Counted from the first letter of the stretch, positions 18,742-28,335 are shown. The stretch is DNA of 64,000 nt from Marinifilum caeruleilacunae (GCF_013141825.1 NZ_RZNH01000012.1:1-64000), one strand, 5' to 3'. A program made the numbers and translations. Notes: generated by a model from the letters alone, not told the origin.

Positions 18742-19509
18742 TTAAGGCATTCTTATTGATAATCCTAAACTAATAAAAAAATCTGGAGAAACCTTGCTCA
18801 AACCAATTCCAGTTGAAAAATCCAACTGTAAATTATCTGATACAGCGTAAGTTAATCCTCCATCCCAACGGTGATCGTTCTTTCCTTCACCAGGCAAAAA
18901 ACCATAAAGTTCAGCATAAGCTCCCACCTGTTCTGATATGGACAAGCCGATTACTGCTGCATACATCCAGACAGCAAAATCTTCTTCTTTTGCCCCACTC
19001 CACATCACACCAAAGTTCGCGCCAAGACTCATGGCTTGATTCAATGTATAATCAGCATTAATACGGATATCTGCGCCTAAGTTATCATTCTCGAATGCCG
19101 AACTGCCTGTATTTGGTATTGCTAAAGTGGATAAAAGAGCCAATTGAGGAGATTGCTCACTTTCGGCAAGCAATAAAAACTTTGCTCCTGCAGTAAGAGG
19201 GCCAAAACCACTCTCATCGCTATCGCCTCCATCGAGAGATTCATATGAGCCCAAATATTGAAAGCCCAATCGTAATTCAATATTCTCTACCAAACCATAT
19301 CGCAATAGCGTGGTATTATAGCTCACATTGTTTAGATTGGCATTCACCTTTTCAAATGAGAATCCCGACTCTACCTGAAAAGATTTTATCGACATCACAC
19401 TGGCAGATTCGGCCTGTCCTGGCCGATCGGTTACCATTTGAACTGTTTCCTGGGCATAAACTCCACCACTTAAAAGGATGAAATATACGAGAATCTGAAA
19501 TTTATACAT
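18742..19509 (-). CDS. Outer-membrane channel-like protein (phenol-degradation MetA-like / PF13557 type)
   Basis: A 255-residue protein with a signal peptide ending near VYAQ and alternating hydrophobic strands typical of a small outer-membrane barrel, starting VTDRPGQAESASV. The family is annotated as transporters for aromatic compounds on weak grounds; here I infer only an outer-membrane barrel. The frame runs 40 codons further upstream, but the ATG at 19509 starts directly at the signal peptide. It follows the DUF2007 gene by 25 nt and may be cotranscribed with it. Confidence 0.75.
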   Translation of the reverse strand: MYKFQILVYFILLSGGVYAQETVQMVTDRPGQAESASVMSIKSFQVESGFSFEKVNANLNNVSYNTTLLRYGLVENIELRLGFQYLGSYESLDGGDSDESGFGPLTAGAKFLLLAESEQSPQLALLSTLAIPNTGSSAFENDNLGADIRINADYTLNQAMSLGANFGVMWSGAKEEDFAVWMYAAVIGLSISEQVGAYAELYGFLPGEGKNDHRWDGGLTYAVSDNLQLDFSTGIGLSKVSPDFFISLGLSIRMP

Positions 19510-19534
19510 CGTAAATATTAAATAGGTTAGGAAA

Positions 19535-19765
19535 CTATTCTTGCTCCTGAAGATTTGAAATACAATTACGAGCTTTGGCTTCATTCTCTTCTTCCACAAA
19601 CAAATCAACTGTATCTGGTGTTCCACCAATACCTACAATTGTTCCAGAACTAAACTCATCTTTCAGAAGAGAAGGAATACCAATTTCTTCCAATCTTTCT
19701 TTATAATATTTTACATTCACCATCGATCCCGTATATACGCAAACTAAATTCGTTCCATCTGTCAT
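19535..19765 (-). CDS. DUF2007-type small protein
   Basis: A 76-residue protein with the DUF2007 pattern: an opening VCVYTGSMVNVKYYKERLEE helix after a strand, then IPSLLKDEF, and VDLFVEEENEAKARNCI. The fold is ferredoxin-like and the function is not established. The reading frame is open another 59 codons upstream, but that stretch is basic and gives no domain; the ATG at 19765 fits the family start. It precedes the outer-membrane barrel gene by 25 nt. Confidence 0.75.
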   Translation of the reverse strand: MTDGTNLVCVYTGSMVNVKYYKERLEEIGIPSLLKDEFSSGTIVGIGGTPDTVDLFVEEENEAKARNCISNLQEQE

Positions 19766-19895
19766 AAGCTGTAATTTTAATGATTTATGTTTCTTTCTAA
19801 GATAGAGAAATTCCACAAATGTTCCTATTCTATTAAACTTTAAATAAAACGATAAAAAATTTTTTGAAGGCTTCACATTAATTTTTAATGGAATG

Positions 19896-19938
19896 GGACA
19901 TTTGTCCGTGTTTCTATGTAATTTCAATCGTAGATTTG
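19896..19938 (+). promoter_or_regulatory. Candidate promoter and operator of the Crp/Fnr gene
   Basis: TAGATTTG at 19931-19938 is an exact TAnnTTTG -7 box, 21 nt before the start codon. A 12-nt inverted repeat GGACA-TT-TGTCC at 19896-19907 lies just upstream, in the place where a regulator could act; autoregulation by the Crp-type protein is inferred. Confidence 0.45.
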
Positions 19939-19959
19939 CCATAACAAAAGCTGCACACT

Positions 19960-20601
19960 ATGAATTATCTGGAACTGGTTCAAAAAAATGCCGATGGAAT
20001 ACTACATGGAGCATGGGAGGAAGTCACGCTCGAAGCCGATCGATTTGTTCTCGAACAAGGTGATCCATCGCTTTACTGCCACATTTTGCTGGAAGGAAAA
20101 GTGAAGGTTTTCCACACCACTACAACGGGACAAAGCTTTCTGTTTGGAATATTCGACCAGCCACAACTTTTTGGACATCTTGAAATTCCAACCGGCGATG
20201 CTTTTTTCAATTCAGTCTTATGTTTGAGTAAATGTAAACTACTTAAAATTACAAGGGAAACCTATCTAAACTGGTTAAAAAAGGATAGTGAATTTGCCAT
20301 GAAAGTAAATCTTGATCTTTGTTCTAAGCTAATGAACACATCCTACCGTATGGTCGAGGACAATTATTTTCCCTTGGAGTATCATTTAATCAAGTTCATT
20401 ATAGACAGCAGCGATAATTTCAATTTGCAAAGCATTGAGATTAACAAAACGGATTTGGCCAATTATTTTGGAACAAATGTAAGAAGCATTAACAGACTTT
20501 TGAAACAACTAAGCAACAATGAATTAATATCCTTAAACAAAAACAAATTGGATATTATTAAGCAACACGAATTAAATACCTTAATTAAAAAATACTTCTG
20601 A
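19960..20601 (+). CDS. Crp/Fnr-family transcriptional regulator
   Basis: A 213-residue regulator. Residues 20-120 form a cyclic-nucleotide-binding-like beta barrel (LEQGDPSLYCHILLEGKVKVF), but the usual cAMP-contact RPLF-type phosphate cassette is not evident. A long helix follows, then a winged helix at about 160-205 with the recognition segment TNVRSINRLLKQLSNNELI. No Cys cluster for an iron-sulfur centre is visible at the N-terminus, so it is not an Fnr-type oxygen sensor. It overlaps the CAT-like gene by one base (TGATG), so the two are coupled. Confidence 0.85.
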   Translation: MNYLELVQKNADGILHGAWEEVTLEADRFVLEQGDPSLYCHILLEGKVKVFHTTTTGQSFLFGIFDQPQLFGHLEIPTGDAFFNSVLCLSKCKLLKITRETYLNWLKKDSEFAMKVNLDLCSKLMNTSYRMVEDNYFPLEYHLIKFIIDSSDNFNLQSIEINKTDLANYFGTNVRSINRLLKQLSNNELISLNKNKLDIIKQHELNTLIKKYF

Positions 20602-21224
20602 TGAAGAGGATAGATATCAACAGTTGGGAAAGAAAAACTCAGTATGAATTTTTTAAAGATTTTGAAGATCCATTTTTTAGTGCAACTTCCAATATCGATT
20701 GTACGAATTTGTATTTGAGTGTCAAAAAATCAGGAAAATCTTTTTTTACTGCTTACATGCACAAAGCACTTAAGGCACTGAACGAAATTCCGGAATTTTG
20801 CACCAGAATTGTTGATGATCAAATTATTCAATTCGGACAAATCAATGGGTCGACTACAGTTTTTAAGGAAGATCACACCTTCAGTTTTTGTTATTTCGAC
20901 TATATGGAAGATTTTGAAAGCTTTTCGCTGGCAACAACAGCTTCCATTAACAAAGCAAAACATTCGAATTCCCTGAAAACCATCCAAAACCTTGATTTGA
21001 TTTATGTTTCGGTTATTCCATGGCGAAGTTTTACCAGTTTAAAACATCCACGGAGTGGCGATAAAAAAGATTCTGTACCCAGAATTGTATTTGGAAAAGT
21101 ATTTGAGCAGAACGGTAAATTCATGATGCCGGTTACTGTGGATGCGCATCATTCATTGGTAGATGGTTTTCATGTGAGCAAATTCTTTAATCGATTCGAG
21201 GAATTATTGATTATAATTAGGTAG
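20601..21224 (+). CDS. Chloramphenicol acetyltransferase-like protein (CatA family)
   Basis: A 207-residue trimeric-type acyltransferase. It has the active-site His in HHSLVDG near residue 188, with the following DGFHVSKFF, and the family pattern of an N-terminal RKTQYEFF-type motif (RKTQYEFFKDFEDPF). CatA members acetylate chloramphenicol or other hydroxylated compounds; genomic CatA-like proteins without resistance data should not be called resistance genes. It shares its start with the stop of the Crp-type gene, suggesting its expression is set by that regulator. Confidence 0.85.
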   Translation: MKRIDINSWERKTQYEFFKDFEDPFFSATSNIDCTNLYLSVKKSGKSFFTAYMHKALKALNEIPEFCTRIVDDQIIQFGQINGSTTVFKEDHTFSFCYFDYMEDFESFSLATTASINKAKHSNSLKTIQNLDLIYVSVIPWRSFTSLKHPRSGDKKDSVPRIVFGKVFEQNGKFMMPVTVDAHHSLVDGFHVSKFFNRFEELLIIIR

Positions 21225-21225
21225 C

Positions 21226-21283
21226 AAACACTTTTACCTATAATTTCATTATGATATGAATTTTATGGGCAAAAGTGTTTTTT
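21226..21283 (+). terminator. Terminator after the CAT-like gene
   Basis: Perfect 10-nt arms at 21226-21235 and 21271-21280 with a 35-nt loop, followed by TTTATC. It lies 2 nt after the stop codon and would end the Crp-CAT transcript. Confidence 0.65.
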
Positions 21284-21431
21284 ATCACTCAAATTTTCCC
21301 AATAATCATGAATAATTGAGCATTGAAAACACAAATTTACATTCTGTTCAAATTATTTTAGAAAATCTTAATATAATTTCATTAGGTCGCCCAAAAAACT
21401 TATTTTAGAAGATGAATTAAGGGGAGCCAAA

Positions 21432-21806
21432 ATGAATAAAATCAAAAACAAAACTATCCTTGTTGTAGAGGATGAAGAATTCAACCGCATTTACTTCGAA
21501 GAATTACTCAATCAAATTAATTGTAAGGTAATTGTAGCTAACAATGGTGTTGAGGCAATTGAAATCTGTCAAAACAATTCTAAAATTGATTTGGTTCTAA
21601 TGGATATTAAAATGCCATTAATGAATGGTTACGAAGCCACAAAAGAAATTAAAAAAATACGACCAAATCTACCAATTATAGCACAAACCGCTTTTGCCTT
21701 GTTGGGCGATAAGAAAAAATCATTGGATAATGGTTGTGATGACTATGTTGCCAAACCGGTAAAAAAAGATGTTTTAATTAAACTTATCAGCAAGCATTTG
21801 CAATAA
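21432..21806 (+). CDS. Single-domain response regulator (receiver only)
   Basis: A 124-residue CheY-like receiver. The acidic pocket VVEDEE at the end of strand 1, the phospho-acceptor Asp58 in LMDIKMP, and Lys in AKPVKK are all in place. There is no output domain, so it probably works in a phosphorelay or by protein contact. It has a strong Shine-Dalgarno-like AGGGGAG 7-8 nt before the start, unusual in this organism. No kinase gene is adjacent. Confidence 0.88.
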   Translation: MNKIKNKTILVVEDEEFNRIYFEELLNQINCKVIVANNGVEAIEICQNNSKIDLVLMDIKMPLMNGYEATKEIKKIRPNLPIIAQTAFALLGDKKKSLDNGCDDYVAKPVKKDVLIKLISKHLQ

Positions 21807-21912
21807 ACCTATTTTCTTCATCTCATATTTTAAGTTTTTATAACATTCTCGCTATTGTATTTCAGACTAAAAAGTATTTTATTTATTACGGTCTGATTTA
21901 TAGAGGTGTGAG

Positions 21913-22782
21913 ATGAAGAAAAAGATAAAATACGTATTGGTTATTCTAAGTGTAACTGTTTTACTCCTTATGGGTATAACGGTTTTTCTTATTGAAAAAA
22001 TGAGATCTGCTTTTAACGACGAAAAAGTTGTTAGCGAATTAATCGATATTGGAATACACCCTTCTACAGCTTACATTCCATTTGGAGAATATCAAATTCA
22101 CACCAAAGCAATTGGAGACCCTTCGGCACCAAAAGTACTTTTTATACATGGCTCGCCCGGATATTGGTTCGATTTTAAGAAGATTTTTTCTGACAGCCTG
22201 TTAGTTAAGAACTTCCAATTAATTGCATTCGATCGAGCAGGATTTGGTAAAACCACGGTTCCAGCCATGAAAAACCTTGCCAATCAGGCCAGAATTACCA
22301 ATAAGGTTTTGGAACATTACACCAAGCCTGGAGAAAAAAGCATTGTACTGGGACACTCATTTGGAGGAGCGGTATTGGAACAGTTCCTACTCGACTTCCC
22401 TGAGAAAGTAAGACATGCAATTTATGTTGCACCATGCCTTTCTCCTGAATATCAGGAAGCTAAATGGTATAACCTTATCGCCTCCGGCGGATTACCTCAA
22501 AGAATTATGCCACACGAATTGAAAAACAGCAATAAGGAAATGCTTTCGCTTTCTGAGTGTTTGCAAAAAAATGAAACCCAGCTTTTCAATATTGAAACAC
22601 CAACAACCTACATACAAGGTAAAAAAGACATTTTGGTTCCATATCAAACATTGGATTATTATAAAAATCACCATCAAAATATTGAAGCCATATTGCTCGA
22701 CGAGTTGAATCATTTTGTACCCTGGTCGAAGCCAGAATTAATTGTTGAAGCCATTTATAATGCGCATCAATTCACGAATTAG
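21913..22782 (+). CDS. Alpha/beta-fold hydrolase, membrane-anchored
   Basis: A 289-residue hydrolase with an N-terminal membrane anchor (about residues 6-28). The nucleophile elbow GHSFGG, the oxyanion HGSPGYWFD and late residues ELNHFVPW (catalytic His) fit the family; the acid residue is likely the Asp in KKDILVPYQ. Substrate cannot be named. It is followed after 14 nt by msrB and likely cotranscribed with it. Confidence 0.82.
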   Translation: MKKKIKYVLVILSVTVLLLMGITVFLIEKMRSAFNDEKVVSELIDIGIHPSTAYIPFGEYQIHTKAIGDPSAPKVLFIHGSPGYWFDFKKIFSDSLLVKNFQLIAFDRAGFGKTTVPAMKNLANQARITNKVLEHYTKPGEKSIVLGHSFGGAVLEQFLLDFPEKVRHAIYVAPCLSPEYQEAKWYNLIASGGLPQRIMPHELKNSNKEMLSLSECLQKNETQLFNIETPTTYIQGKKDILVPYQTLDYYKNHHQNIEAILLDELNHFVPWSKPELIVEAIYNAHQFTN

Positions 22783-22796
22783 TAATTAAAAATATC

Positions 22797-23258
22797 ATGA
22801 TGAAAAATATACTTACATTAATAGGCTTAGTTCTATTTTTAAGCCACAACTTAAACGCACAAAAAGCCATGAATAAGGATCAGTACAATAAACTTACCGA
22901 AGCTGAAAAAAGAGTAATTCTGCATAAGGGAACAGAATATCCGGGAACGGGCAAATACCTTAACAATAAAGCAACAGGAGTATACACTTGCAAGCAATGT
23001 AATGCTGAGCTGTATCTTTCAACGGACAAGTTTGATTCTCATTGTGGCTGGCCAAGTTTCGATGATGAAATTGAAGGTGCGGTAAAGAGAATTCCTGATG
23101 CCGATGGAAGAAGAACAGAAATTGTATGTGCCAATTGCGATGGACACCTGGGGCATGTATTTATTGGCGAAGGCTTTACCGAAAAGAATACCAGGCATTG
23201 TGTCAATAGCATTTCGTTGAACTTTATTCCAAAGGAAGAGTTAAAAGAGAAAAAGTAA
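22797..23258 (+). CDS. msrB: Exported peptide-methionine (R)-S-oxide reductase
   Basis: A 153-residue MsrB that reduces methionine-R-sulfoxide in proteins. Zinc is held by two CxxC pairs (CKQC and CANC), GWPSF and RHCVNS carry the catalytic Cys. The N-terminus is a signal peptide (about residues 1-22, cleaved after LNAQ), so this copy works in the periplasm, unlike the usual cytoplasmic enzyme. Two ATGs stand in tandem at the start; either may be used. It is linked to the upstream hydrolase. Confidence 0.93.
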   Translation: MMKNILTLIGLVLFLSHNLNAQKAMNKDQYNKLTEAEKRVILHKGTEYPGTGKYLNNKATGVYTCKQCNAELYLSTDKFDSHCGWPSFDDEIEGAVKRIPDADGRRTEIVCANCDGHLGHVFIGEGFTEKNTRHCVNSISLNFIPKEELKEKK

Positions 23259-23280
23259 AATATTTCATACTCACGACCAT

Positions 23281-23310
23281 AAGAGTTTTCATTGGAAAAC
23301 TCTTTTTTTT
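23281..23310 (+). terminator. Terminator after msrB
   Basis: AAGAGTTTTC and its perfect complement (23281-23290, 23295-23304) flank a 4-nt loop and are followed by a T-run to 23310, 22 nt past the msrB stop codon. Confidence 0.9.
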
Positions 23311-23314
23311 ATGC

Positions 23315-23344
23315 TTGAATATTGAGATAAAAAACATATCTTCG
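23315..23344 (+). promoter_or_regulatory. Promoter for marC
   Basis: TTG at 23315-23317, a 19-nt spacer, and TATCTTCG at 23337-23344 match the Bacteroidota pattern with a TTCG variant -7 box. The start codon is 164 nt further on, giving a long leader with an 8-bp hairpin at 23409-23436. Confidence 0.55.
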
Positions 23345-23507
23345 CGAAATGTTTGAATTTTTCACACATCAAGCACTATCGTGTATAAATTTTAACAACT
23401 TATATTCCAACTGTTTCTTATTTTGAAAAAACAGTTTAGAATGGATCATAAAAATATTGTAAGTTTACGATTAAGATTTTCTATTAACTCATTAAAACTC
23501 TTTGACT

Positions 23508-24122
23508 ATGAATCTAAATTTTCTTGAGATTGTTTCCGCTTCTATGGTACTTTTTGCTGTGATTGATATCATCGGATCTATCCCAATAATATTGGATTTA
23601 AAGAAAAAAGGCGGACAAATTGAAGCTTTAAAGGCAACATTGGTTGCTTTAACTGTACTGATAATATTCACCTTTTTGGGAGAGAAACTGTTGGGAATAT
23701 TTGGTGTAGATATCTCCAGTTTTGCCATTGCAGGTTCTATTATCCTGTTTATTATGGGTGCTGAAATGGTGATGGGAATCGAAATCATTAAATATGATGG
23801 TCCGAGTGGTGTATCTATTGTTCCTATTGCCTTTCCGTTGGTGGCAGGTGCAGGTTCATTTACCACAGTATTGGCTTTGAGGGCTGAATATGCCGTTGAG
23901 AATATTATTGCTGCAATTATTTTAAACCTTGCCTTTGTTTACCTGGTGTTAAAATCAACCAATTTCGTAGAAAGAGTTCTTGGCGATGGCGGCATTCACA
24001 TCTTACGCAAGGTATTCGGAATCATCCTATTGGCAATATCTGTTAAACTATTTATGAGTAATGTTGCCATTCAAATTCATACTTTGTTTCCATTCTTAAA
24101 AGACGCTGTACAACATCCTTAA
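23508..24122 (+). CDS. MarC-family (UPF0056) membrane protein
   Basis: A 204-residue integral membrane protein with about six spans. The pattern FAVIDIIGSIPIILDLKKK after the first helix and PIAFPLVAGAGSFTTVL in the middle is typical of MarC. Despite its name from the mar locus, no antibiotic role is established for the family. A TTG in frame 6 nt upstream is possible but the ATG at 23508 is preferred. It lies alone. Confidence 0.85.
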   Translation: MNLNFLEIVSASMVLFAVIDIIGSIPIILDLKKKGGQIEALKATLVALTVLIIFTFLGEKLLGIFGVDISSFAIAGSIILFIMGAEMVMGIEIIKYDGPSGVSIVPIAFPLVAGAGSFTTVLALRAEYAVENIIAAIILNLAFVYLVLKSTNFVERVLGDGGIHILRKVFGIILLAISVKLFMSNVAIQIHTLFPFLKDAVQHP

Positions 24123-24160
24123 TTTAACGCATTTAGTGCTATTATTTGCAGTGCTTCCGT

Positions 24161-24168
24161 TAACTTTG
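24161..24168 (+). promoter_or_regulatory. Candidate -7 element for the TauE/SafE transporter
   Basis: TAACTTTG matches TAnnTTTG exactly, 33 nt before the start codon. The -33 TTG is not at the expected distance. Confidence 0.4.
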
Positions 24169-24201
24169 CAGAAGGTAAAACTCAATTAATTTGCATCCAT
24201 A

Positions 24202-24948
24202 ATGCATGACATTACACTGATACAAATAGTACTTTGCAGTATCGTAATTCTATCGGCAGCCTTTATTAAAGGAATGACAGGCTTTGGATTTGCGCTACTT
24301 GCTGTGCCATTTCTTTCATTGATATTCCCAATGCAAGTGCTGGTTCCTGCAATGAGTTTGTTCAACCTGATTACCAGCCTGGTGATCCTGTTTAAATTGC
24401 AGGAAAGAATTAAGGCCAAGCTGTTTATTCCCATGTTTATTGCAAGTTTAGGAGGCATTCCATTAGGTGTGTATGCCCTTAAATTTATGAGCAGCGAAAA
24501 CCTCAGATTAATTACCGGCATCCTTGTCATTGTATTTTCAATTAGAATGTTAGGTAAGGTTAAATTGTCGAAGCACTTTAGAAAATACCCAATTGTTTTT
24601 GCAGGTTTTGTAAGTGGAATTTTAAGTTCATGTATTTCGGTAGGAGGTCCACCATTGGTAATTGCCATGAACAGAAAAGGCTATTCGAAAGATCGCTTCC
24701 GCGGAATTTTTGCATGGTTTAGTACATTCTCTTCTTTCTTTACCACTGCAGCCTTTGTAATGAATGGTATGATTGAAGCCGAATCGGTAAACCTTGCATT
24801 GTTTTGCTTACCGATTCTGTTCTTTGGTTCCCATTTGGGCTCTAAATTTTCTGGTAAAGTAGAGCCTGAAAAATTCCGAAAAATGGTAATTGGAATCAAT
24901 ATCGTTACCGGTGTTTTTATTGTTGTTTCTACCTTAATTCACCACTAG
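24202..24948 (+). CDS. TauE/SafE-family sulfite/anion exporter-like protein
   Basis: A 248-residue inner-membrane protein with two repeats of about four helices and the family marks GMTGFGFALLAVPFL in repeat 1 and SGILSSCISVGGPP in repeat 2. Family members export sulfite, sulfoacetate or related anions; the substrate here is not known. The last stop base lies immediately next to the stop of the converging nfo gene, with no gap. Confidence 0.85.
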   Translation: MHDITLIQIVLCSIVILSAAFIKGMTGFGFALLAVPFLSLIFPMQVLVPAMSLFNLITSLVILFKLQERIKAKLFIPMFIASLGGIPLGVYALKFMSSENLRLITGILVIVFSIRMLGKVKLSKHFRKYPIVFAGFVSGILSSCISVGGPPLVIAMNRKGYSKDRFRGIFAWFSTFSSFFTTAAFVMNGMIEAESVNLALFCLPILFFGSHLGSKFSGKVEPEKFRKMVIGINIVTGVFIVVSTLIHH

Positions 24949-25791
24949 TTAGTTTTGCAAAGAGTAGAGTAATTGAATTTCCTGTGCCCAGTTTTCAGAA
25001 TTTGGTGTTTCCAAAACCATTGGGATTTGATTAAACCTGGCATCATTCATCAGCCATGTAAATGCATCTAATCCGATAAAGCCCTTGCCAATTACTTCAT
25101 GTCGATCTACTCTCGATCCCAGTTCCTTTTTGGAATCGTTCAGGTGCATTCCTTTGAGGTACTTAAATCCGATAATTCTTTCAAAATCGGAAAATACCTG
25201 GTCAAAACTCTTCTGTGTTGAAAGGTCATAACCTGCAGTAAATGCATGACAGGTATCAATGCACACTCCTATCCTCTCCTTGTCTTCGACGCGGTGAATA
25301 ATTTCAGCAATTTGTTCGAAAGTAAAGCCAAGATTACTGCCTTGTCCTGCCGTATTTTCAATAACGGCACAAACGCCTTGTGTTTGATCCAGGCTAATAT
25401 TTATCGATTCGGAAATTGTAGCCAGGCATTCATCAATGCTTACTTTCTTTAAATGACTTCCGGGGTGAAAGTTCAGGCGATTTAGGCCTAATTGTTCGCA
25501 ACGTTGCAACTCGTTCAGGAAAGCATTTCTTGATTTCTCCAATGCCAATGAGTCGGGATGTCCCAAATTAATCAGGTAACTATCGTGAGGAAGAATATGG
25601 TCGGGCGCAAAACCAAACTTTTCGCAATTGGCTTTAAATTCATCGATATTCTTATGAGTAAATGGCTTGGCATTCCATTGTCTTTGATTTTTAGTAAACA
25701 ATGCAAAAGCTTTGGCTCCTATTTTATTTGCATTTGCAGGTGCATTTTCAACACCTCCTGCCGTACTTACATGGGCTCCTATTAATTTCAT
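24949..25791 (-). CDS. nfo: Endonuclease IV (AP endonuclease)
   Basis: A 280-residue enzyme of base-excision repair that cuts DNA 5' to abasic sites, using a trinuclear zinc centre in a TIM barrel. The family motifs [35 protein letters not shown] and [11 protein letters not shown] are all intact. The frame opens 8 codons upstream, but the ATG at 25791 gives the canonical [13 protein letters not shown] start. It converges on the TauE/SafE gene and lies downstream of the terminator of a large outer-membrane gene. Confidence 0.96.
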   Translation of the reverse strand: MKLIGAHVSTAGGVENAPANANKIGAKAFALFTKNQRQWNAKPFTHKNIDEFKANCEKFGFAPDHILPHDSYLINLGHPDSLALEKSRNAFLNELQRCEQLGLNRLNFHPGSHLKKVSIDECLATISESINISLDQTQGVCAVIENTAGQGSNLGFTFEQIAEIIHRVEDKERIGVCIDTCHAFTAGYDLSTQKSFDQVFSDFERIIGFKYLKGMHLNDSKKELGSRVDRHEVIGKGFIGLDAFTWLMNDARFNQIPMVLETPNSENWAQEIQLLYSLQN

Positions 25792-25828
25792 ATGGTTTTT
25801 TTTAACATTTCGCAAATTAGTACAAACA

Positions 25829-25858
25829 AAAAACTCACGAAATAAAATCCGTGAGTTT
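25829..25858 (-). terminator. Terminator after the outer-membrane barrel gene
   Basis: Perfect 9-nt arms (25831-25839 and 25850-25858) with the A-run on the left giving a U-run in minus-strand RNA. It sits 20 nt past the barrel gene's stop. Confidence 0.88.
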
Positions 25859-25878
25859 CTTGATATCTGTATGCTTTT

Positions 25879-28335
25879 TTACATTTCAAATTCTTCAACA
25901 TCCACTCCGTTTACCGATCGTCTTCCTCGTTTTTGCTTATAATTGTTGATCTTATAGCTTAAATTCAGACGAAACACAGGCGAATCCATTTCGAATTGAT
26001 TGAAATTGTAGAATCCATCTCCCATGTATTCCACTTCGTGTTTGAATGTACCCAACACATCGCGAACCTGGAAAGTTGCTGATAGTTTACGCTTGAAGAA
26101 ATCTTTTCTTAAAGCGATTGATGTGGTCAGGAATCCTGCACGTTCTCCTTGAGCCCAATCGGTAGGTGATCGGTAATTGATATTCATTTGAAGTCGTGTA
26201 CTCTTATCAAAAATAATGGTAGAGTTGTTGCGGATACTCCAGTTAAAGCTTTCGGTTGAAAAGTCCTGAGCTACAATTTCGCCCAGTGCATTTTCGGTTT
26301 CAAAGCTACCTTCTTCCTTGTAGTGATAGATATTACCAATTAAATCGTTTTTGAACCATTTGGCAAAACTTAAATTCAATGTTGCCTCGATACCCAATGA
26401 GTAATCTTTTCCAACATTGGCAACACTGCTTAACATTACATTCTCATCGTAAACGGTTCTAATTCTCTCCACTTTGTTATGAGTTACCTTATAGTACGAC
26501 TCGACAGAAATAGCCTGATCTCCAAATCGTTTCATATAACCCAATTCATAAGAATCAATGTACTCCGGGTCCAAATCAGGATTTCCTTGTCGAACATTAT
26601 AGGCATCGGTCCAGGTAATAAATGGTTCAAGATAATAACCTCTCGGACGGTCAATTCTTCGCGTATAACTGGCCATTAACTGGTTTCTTGATCCCAAATC
26701 CAATTGTGCATGAATGGTTGGAAAGAAATCCCACCTGTTAATCTTGAATTTTTCTGCTTCTCCACTATAATCTACCTCACGATTGGTATGTTCGGTTCTA
26801 AAACCCACCTGATATCCTAAGATACCAGCCTTATCAGCAAATGTTGCATATAAACCATGTACACTTCTGTCGTAGGTAACATCATTGCTATATTGTTCCT
26901 GGTAATCGTACAAGTTGGTTGATGTATTGTACTCGAAGCGTTTTGTATCTGCTTCGCTCGAACGAATCTGTCCCTGGTATCCAAACTCCAATTTTCTTTC
27001 CTCGCCCATCGGAAGCGTGTAATCCGAACGAATTTCAATTCGTTGTCCAGGACCTTCTTCGGTAGATCTCTGACCAGAAATCTGATTTCCTGCATCATCA
27101 AATCTTGCATTAATCGATTCCTCATCTCCACTGGTTCGACGCGAAAAGCTAACCTGGCTATACCACTGGTGGCCTTTCCCTTCGAATTTCTTTGTATAAG
27201 ATAAACTTGAATTTACAAAGTTCATTTCCCTGTTCCACTGATCTCGGCTATCATAAAATACAGAAGGTTCTCCTTCGGCATATTCTTCATAATCAAGAAA
27301 CGATTTGCGCTCCATATCACGGGTACCATATCTAAATGCAAATGACAACTGGTTTTTATCATTGATATCGTAATCTACCCCGGTTTTGAAACCATAACCA
27401 TCGCGGTGGCGCTCGGTATCACCACTAGATAATAAGTAGTTTGTCGTCCCCTGAATTTCAGTTCTGTTTTCCGATTCCGAAGAACCTTTAAAACCTCTTC
27501 TGCTATAGTCCAAGCCAAAATTGAAGTTCCATTTCTTCTTGCGATAGTTCAACAAAAAATCGGCACTATTATTTTCGTGGCTCCCCAAATTCACATTTAC
27601 CACCCCGGTTAAACCCGATTCTTTATTTTTCTTGGTAATTACATTAATAATACCAGCCGTTCCTTCTGGGTCATATTTTGCAGAAGGGTTGGTAATGATT
27701 TCTATATTTTCAATCATACTGGCAGGCATTTGTTCCAGAATATCAGCTGCATCGAGAATAGACGGTTTACCATCAACCAGGACGGTAAAGTTCGAACTTC
27801 CTCGTAAACTTACATTTCCTTCAATGTCGACAGTTACCGAAGGTACATTCTCCAATACATCAACAGCATTTCCACTGGCAGCCGTAATTTGCCTGCTTAC
27901 AGGAATCACTTTCTTATCGATTTGATATTGAACCGGAATTCTTTCGGTGGTTACCGTAACCTCATCTAATGCCTCGGTTGATTGACGCAGGCTAACTGTT
28001 TTTAAGTCGATTACTTTTCGTTTTTTGTTGATTGGAATATTTCGAACTGCAGCTTTGTTGTATCCAATAAATGAGACTTCAACAAAGTAACTTCCAGGTT
28101 TTAACTTTTTTAATTCGAAAGCACCCTTTGCATCGGTTATGGTTCCGTCTATTAAGGTTGAATCTGCCATGGTGTACACCGATACGGTTGCGTATTCAAC
28201 TGGTGCTTCCAATGCCTGATCTTTTACAACTCCTTTAATAACTCCCCCCTGAAGTTCGGGTTTTACAACAGGTTCAACTGCTTTCGCAAAAATTGCCAGG
28301 CACAAAAAGCCAAGCAATAGTGTTAGTTTATTCAT
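25879..28335 (-). CDS. Outer-membrane beta-barrel family TonB-receptor-like protein (PF14905 type)
   Basis: An 818-residue outer-membrane protein. A signal peptide and a carboxypeptidase-regulatory-like domain (about 32-115: GVVKDQALEAPVEYATVSVY) are followed by a plug-like domain (about 135-235: NAVDVLENVPSVTVDIEG) and a long barrel. The order is that of the outer membrane beta-barrel family, a relative of TonB receptors whose cargo is mostly unknown. The C-terminal tail is basic (KINNYKQKRGRRS) before VEEFEM, not the classic aromatic end. No surface lipoprotein SusD partner is adjacent. Confidence 0.88.
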   Translation of the reverse strand: MNKLTLLLGFLCLAIFAKAVEPVVKPELQGGVIKGVVKDQALEAPVEYATVSVYTMADSTLIDGTITDAKGAFELKKLKPGSYFVEVSFIGYNKAAVRNIPINKKRKVIDLKTVSLRQSTEALDEVTVTTERIPVQYQIDKKVIPVSRQITAASGNAVDVLENVPSVTVDIEGNVSLRGSSNFTVLVDGKPSILDAADILEQMPASMIENIEIITNPSAKYDPEGTAGIINVITKKNKESGLTGVVNVNLGSHENNSADFLLNYRKKKWNFNFGLDYSRRGFKGSSESENRTEIQGTTNYLLSSGDTERHRDGYGFKTGVDYDINDKNQLSFAFRYGTRDMERKSFLDYEEYAEGEPSVFYDSRDQWNREMNFVNSSLSYTKKFEGKGHQWYSQVSFSRRTSGDEESINARFDDAGNQISGQRSTEEGPGQRIEIRSDYTLPMGEERKLEFGYQGQIRSSEADTKRFEYNTSTNLYDYQEQYSNDVTYDRSVHGLYATFADKAGILGYQVGFRTEHTNREVDYSGEAEKFKINRWDFFPTIHAQLDLGSRNQLMASYTRRIDRPRGYYLEPFITWTDAYNVRQGNPDLDPEYIDSYELGYMKRFGDQAISVESYYKVTHNKVERIRTVYDENVMLSSVANVGKDYSLGIEATLNLSFAKWFKNDLIGNIYHYKEEGSFETENALGEIVAQDFSTESFNWSIRNNSTIIFDKSTRLQMNINYRSPTDWAQGERAGFLTTSIALRKDFFKRKLSATFQVRDVLGTFKHEVEYMGDGFYNFNQFEMDSPVFRLNLSYKINNYKQKRGRRSVNGVDVEEFEM

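Noticed and set aside
20601-21224. Calling the CatA-like gene an antibiotic-resistance gene
   Set aside because: The active-site His motif is present, but genomic CatA-like proteins often have other acceptors; sequence does not show chloramphenicol activity.
23508-24122. Calling marC a multiple antibiotic-resistance gene
   Set aside because: The MarC family name comes from gene position in E. coli; no resistance role is established.
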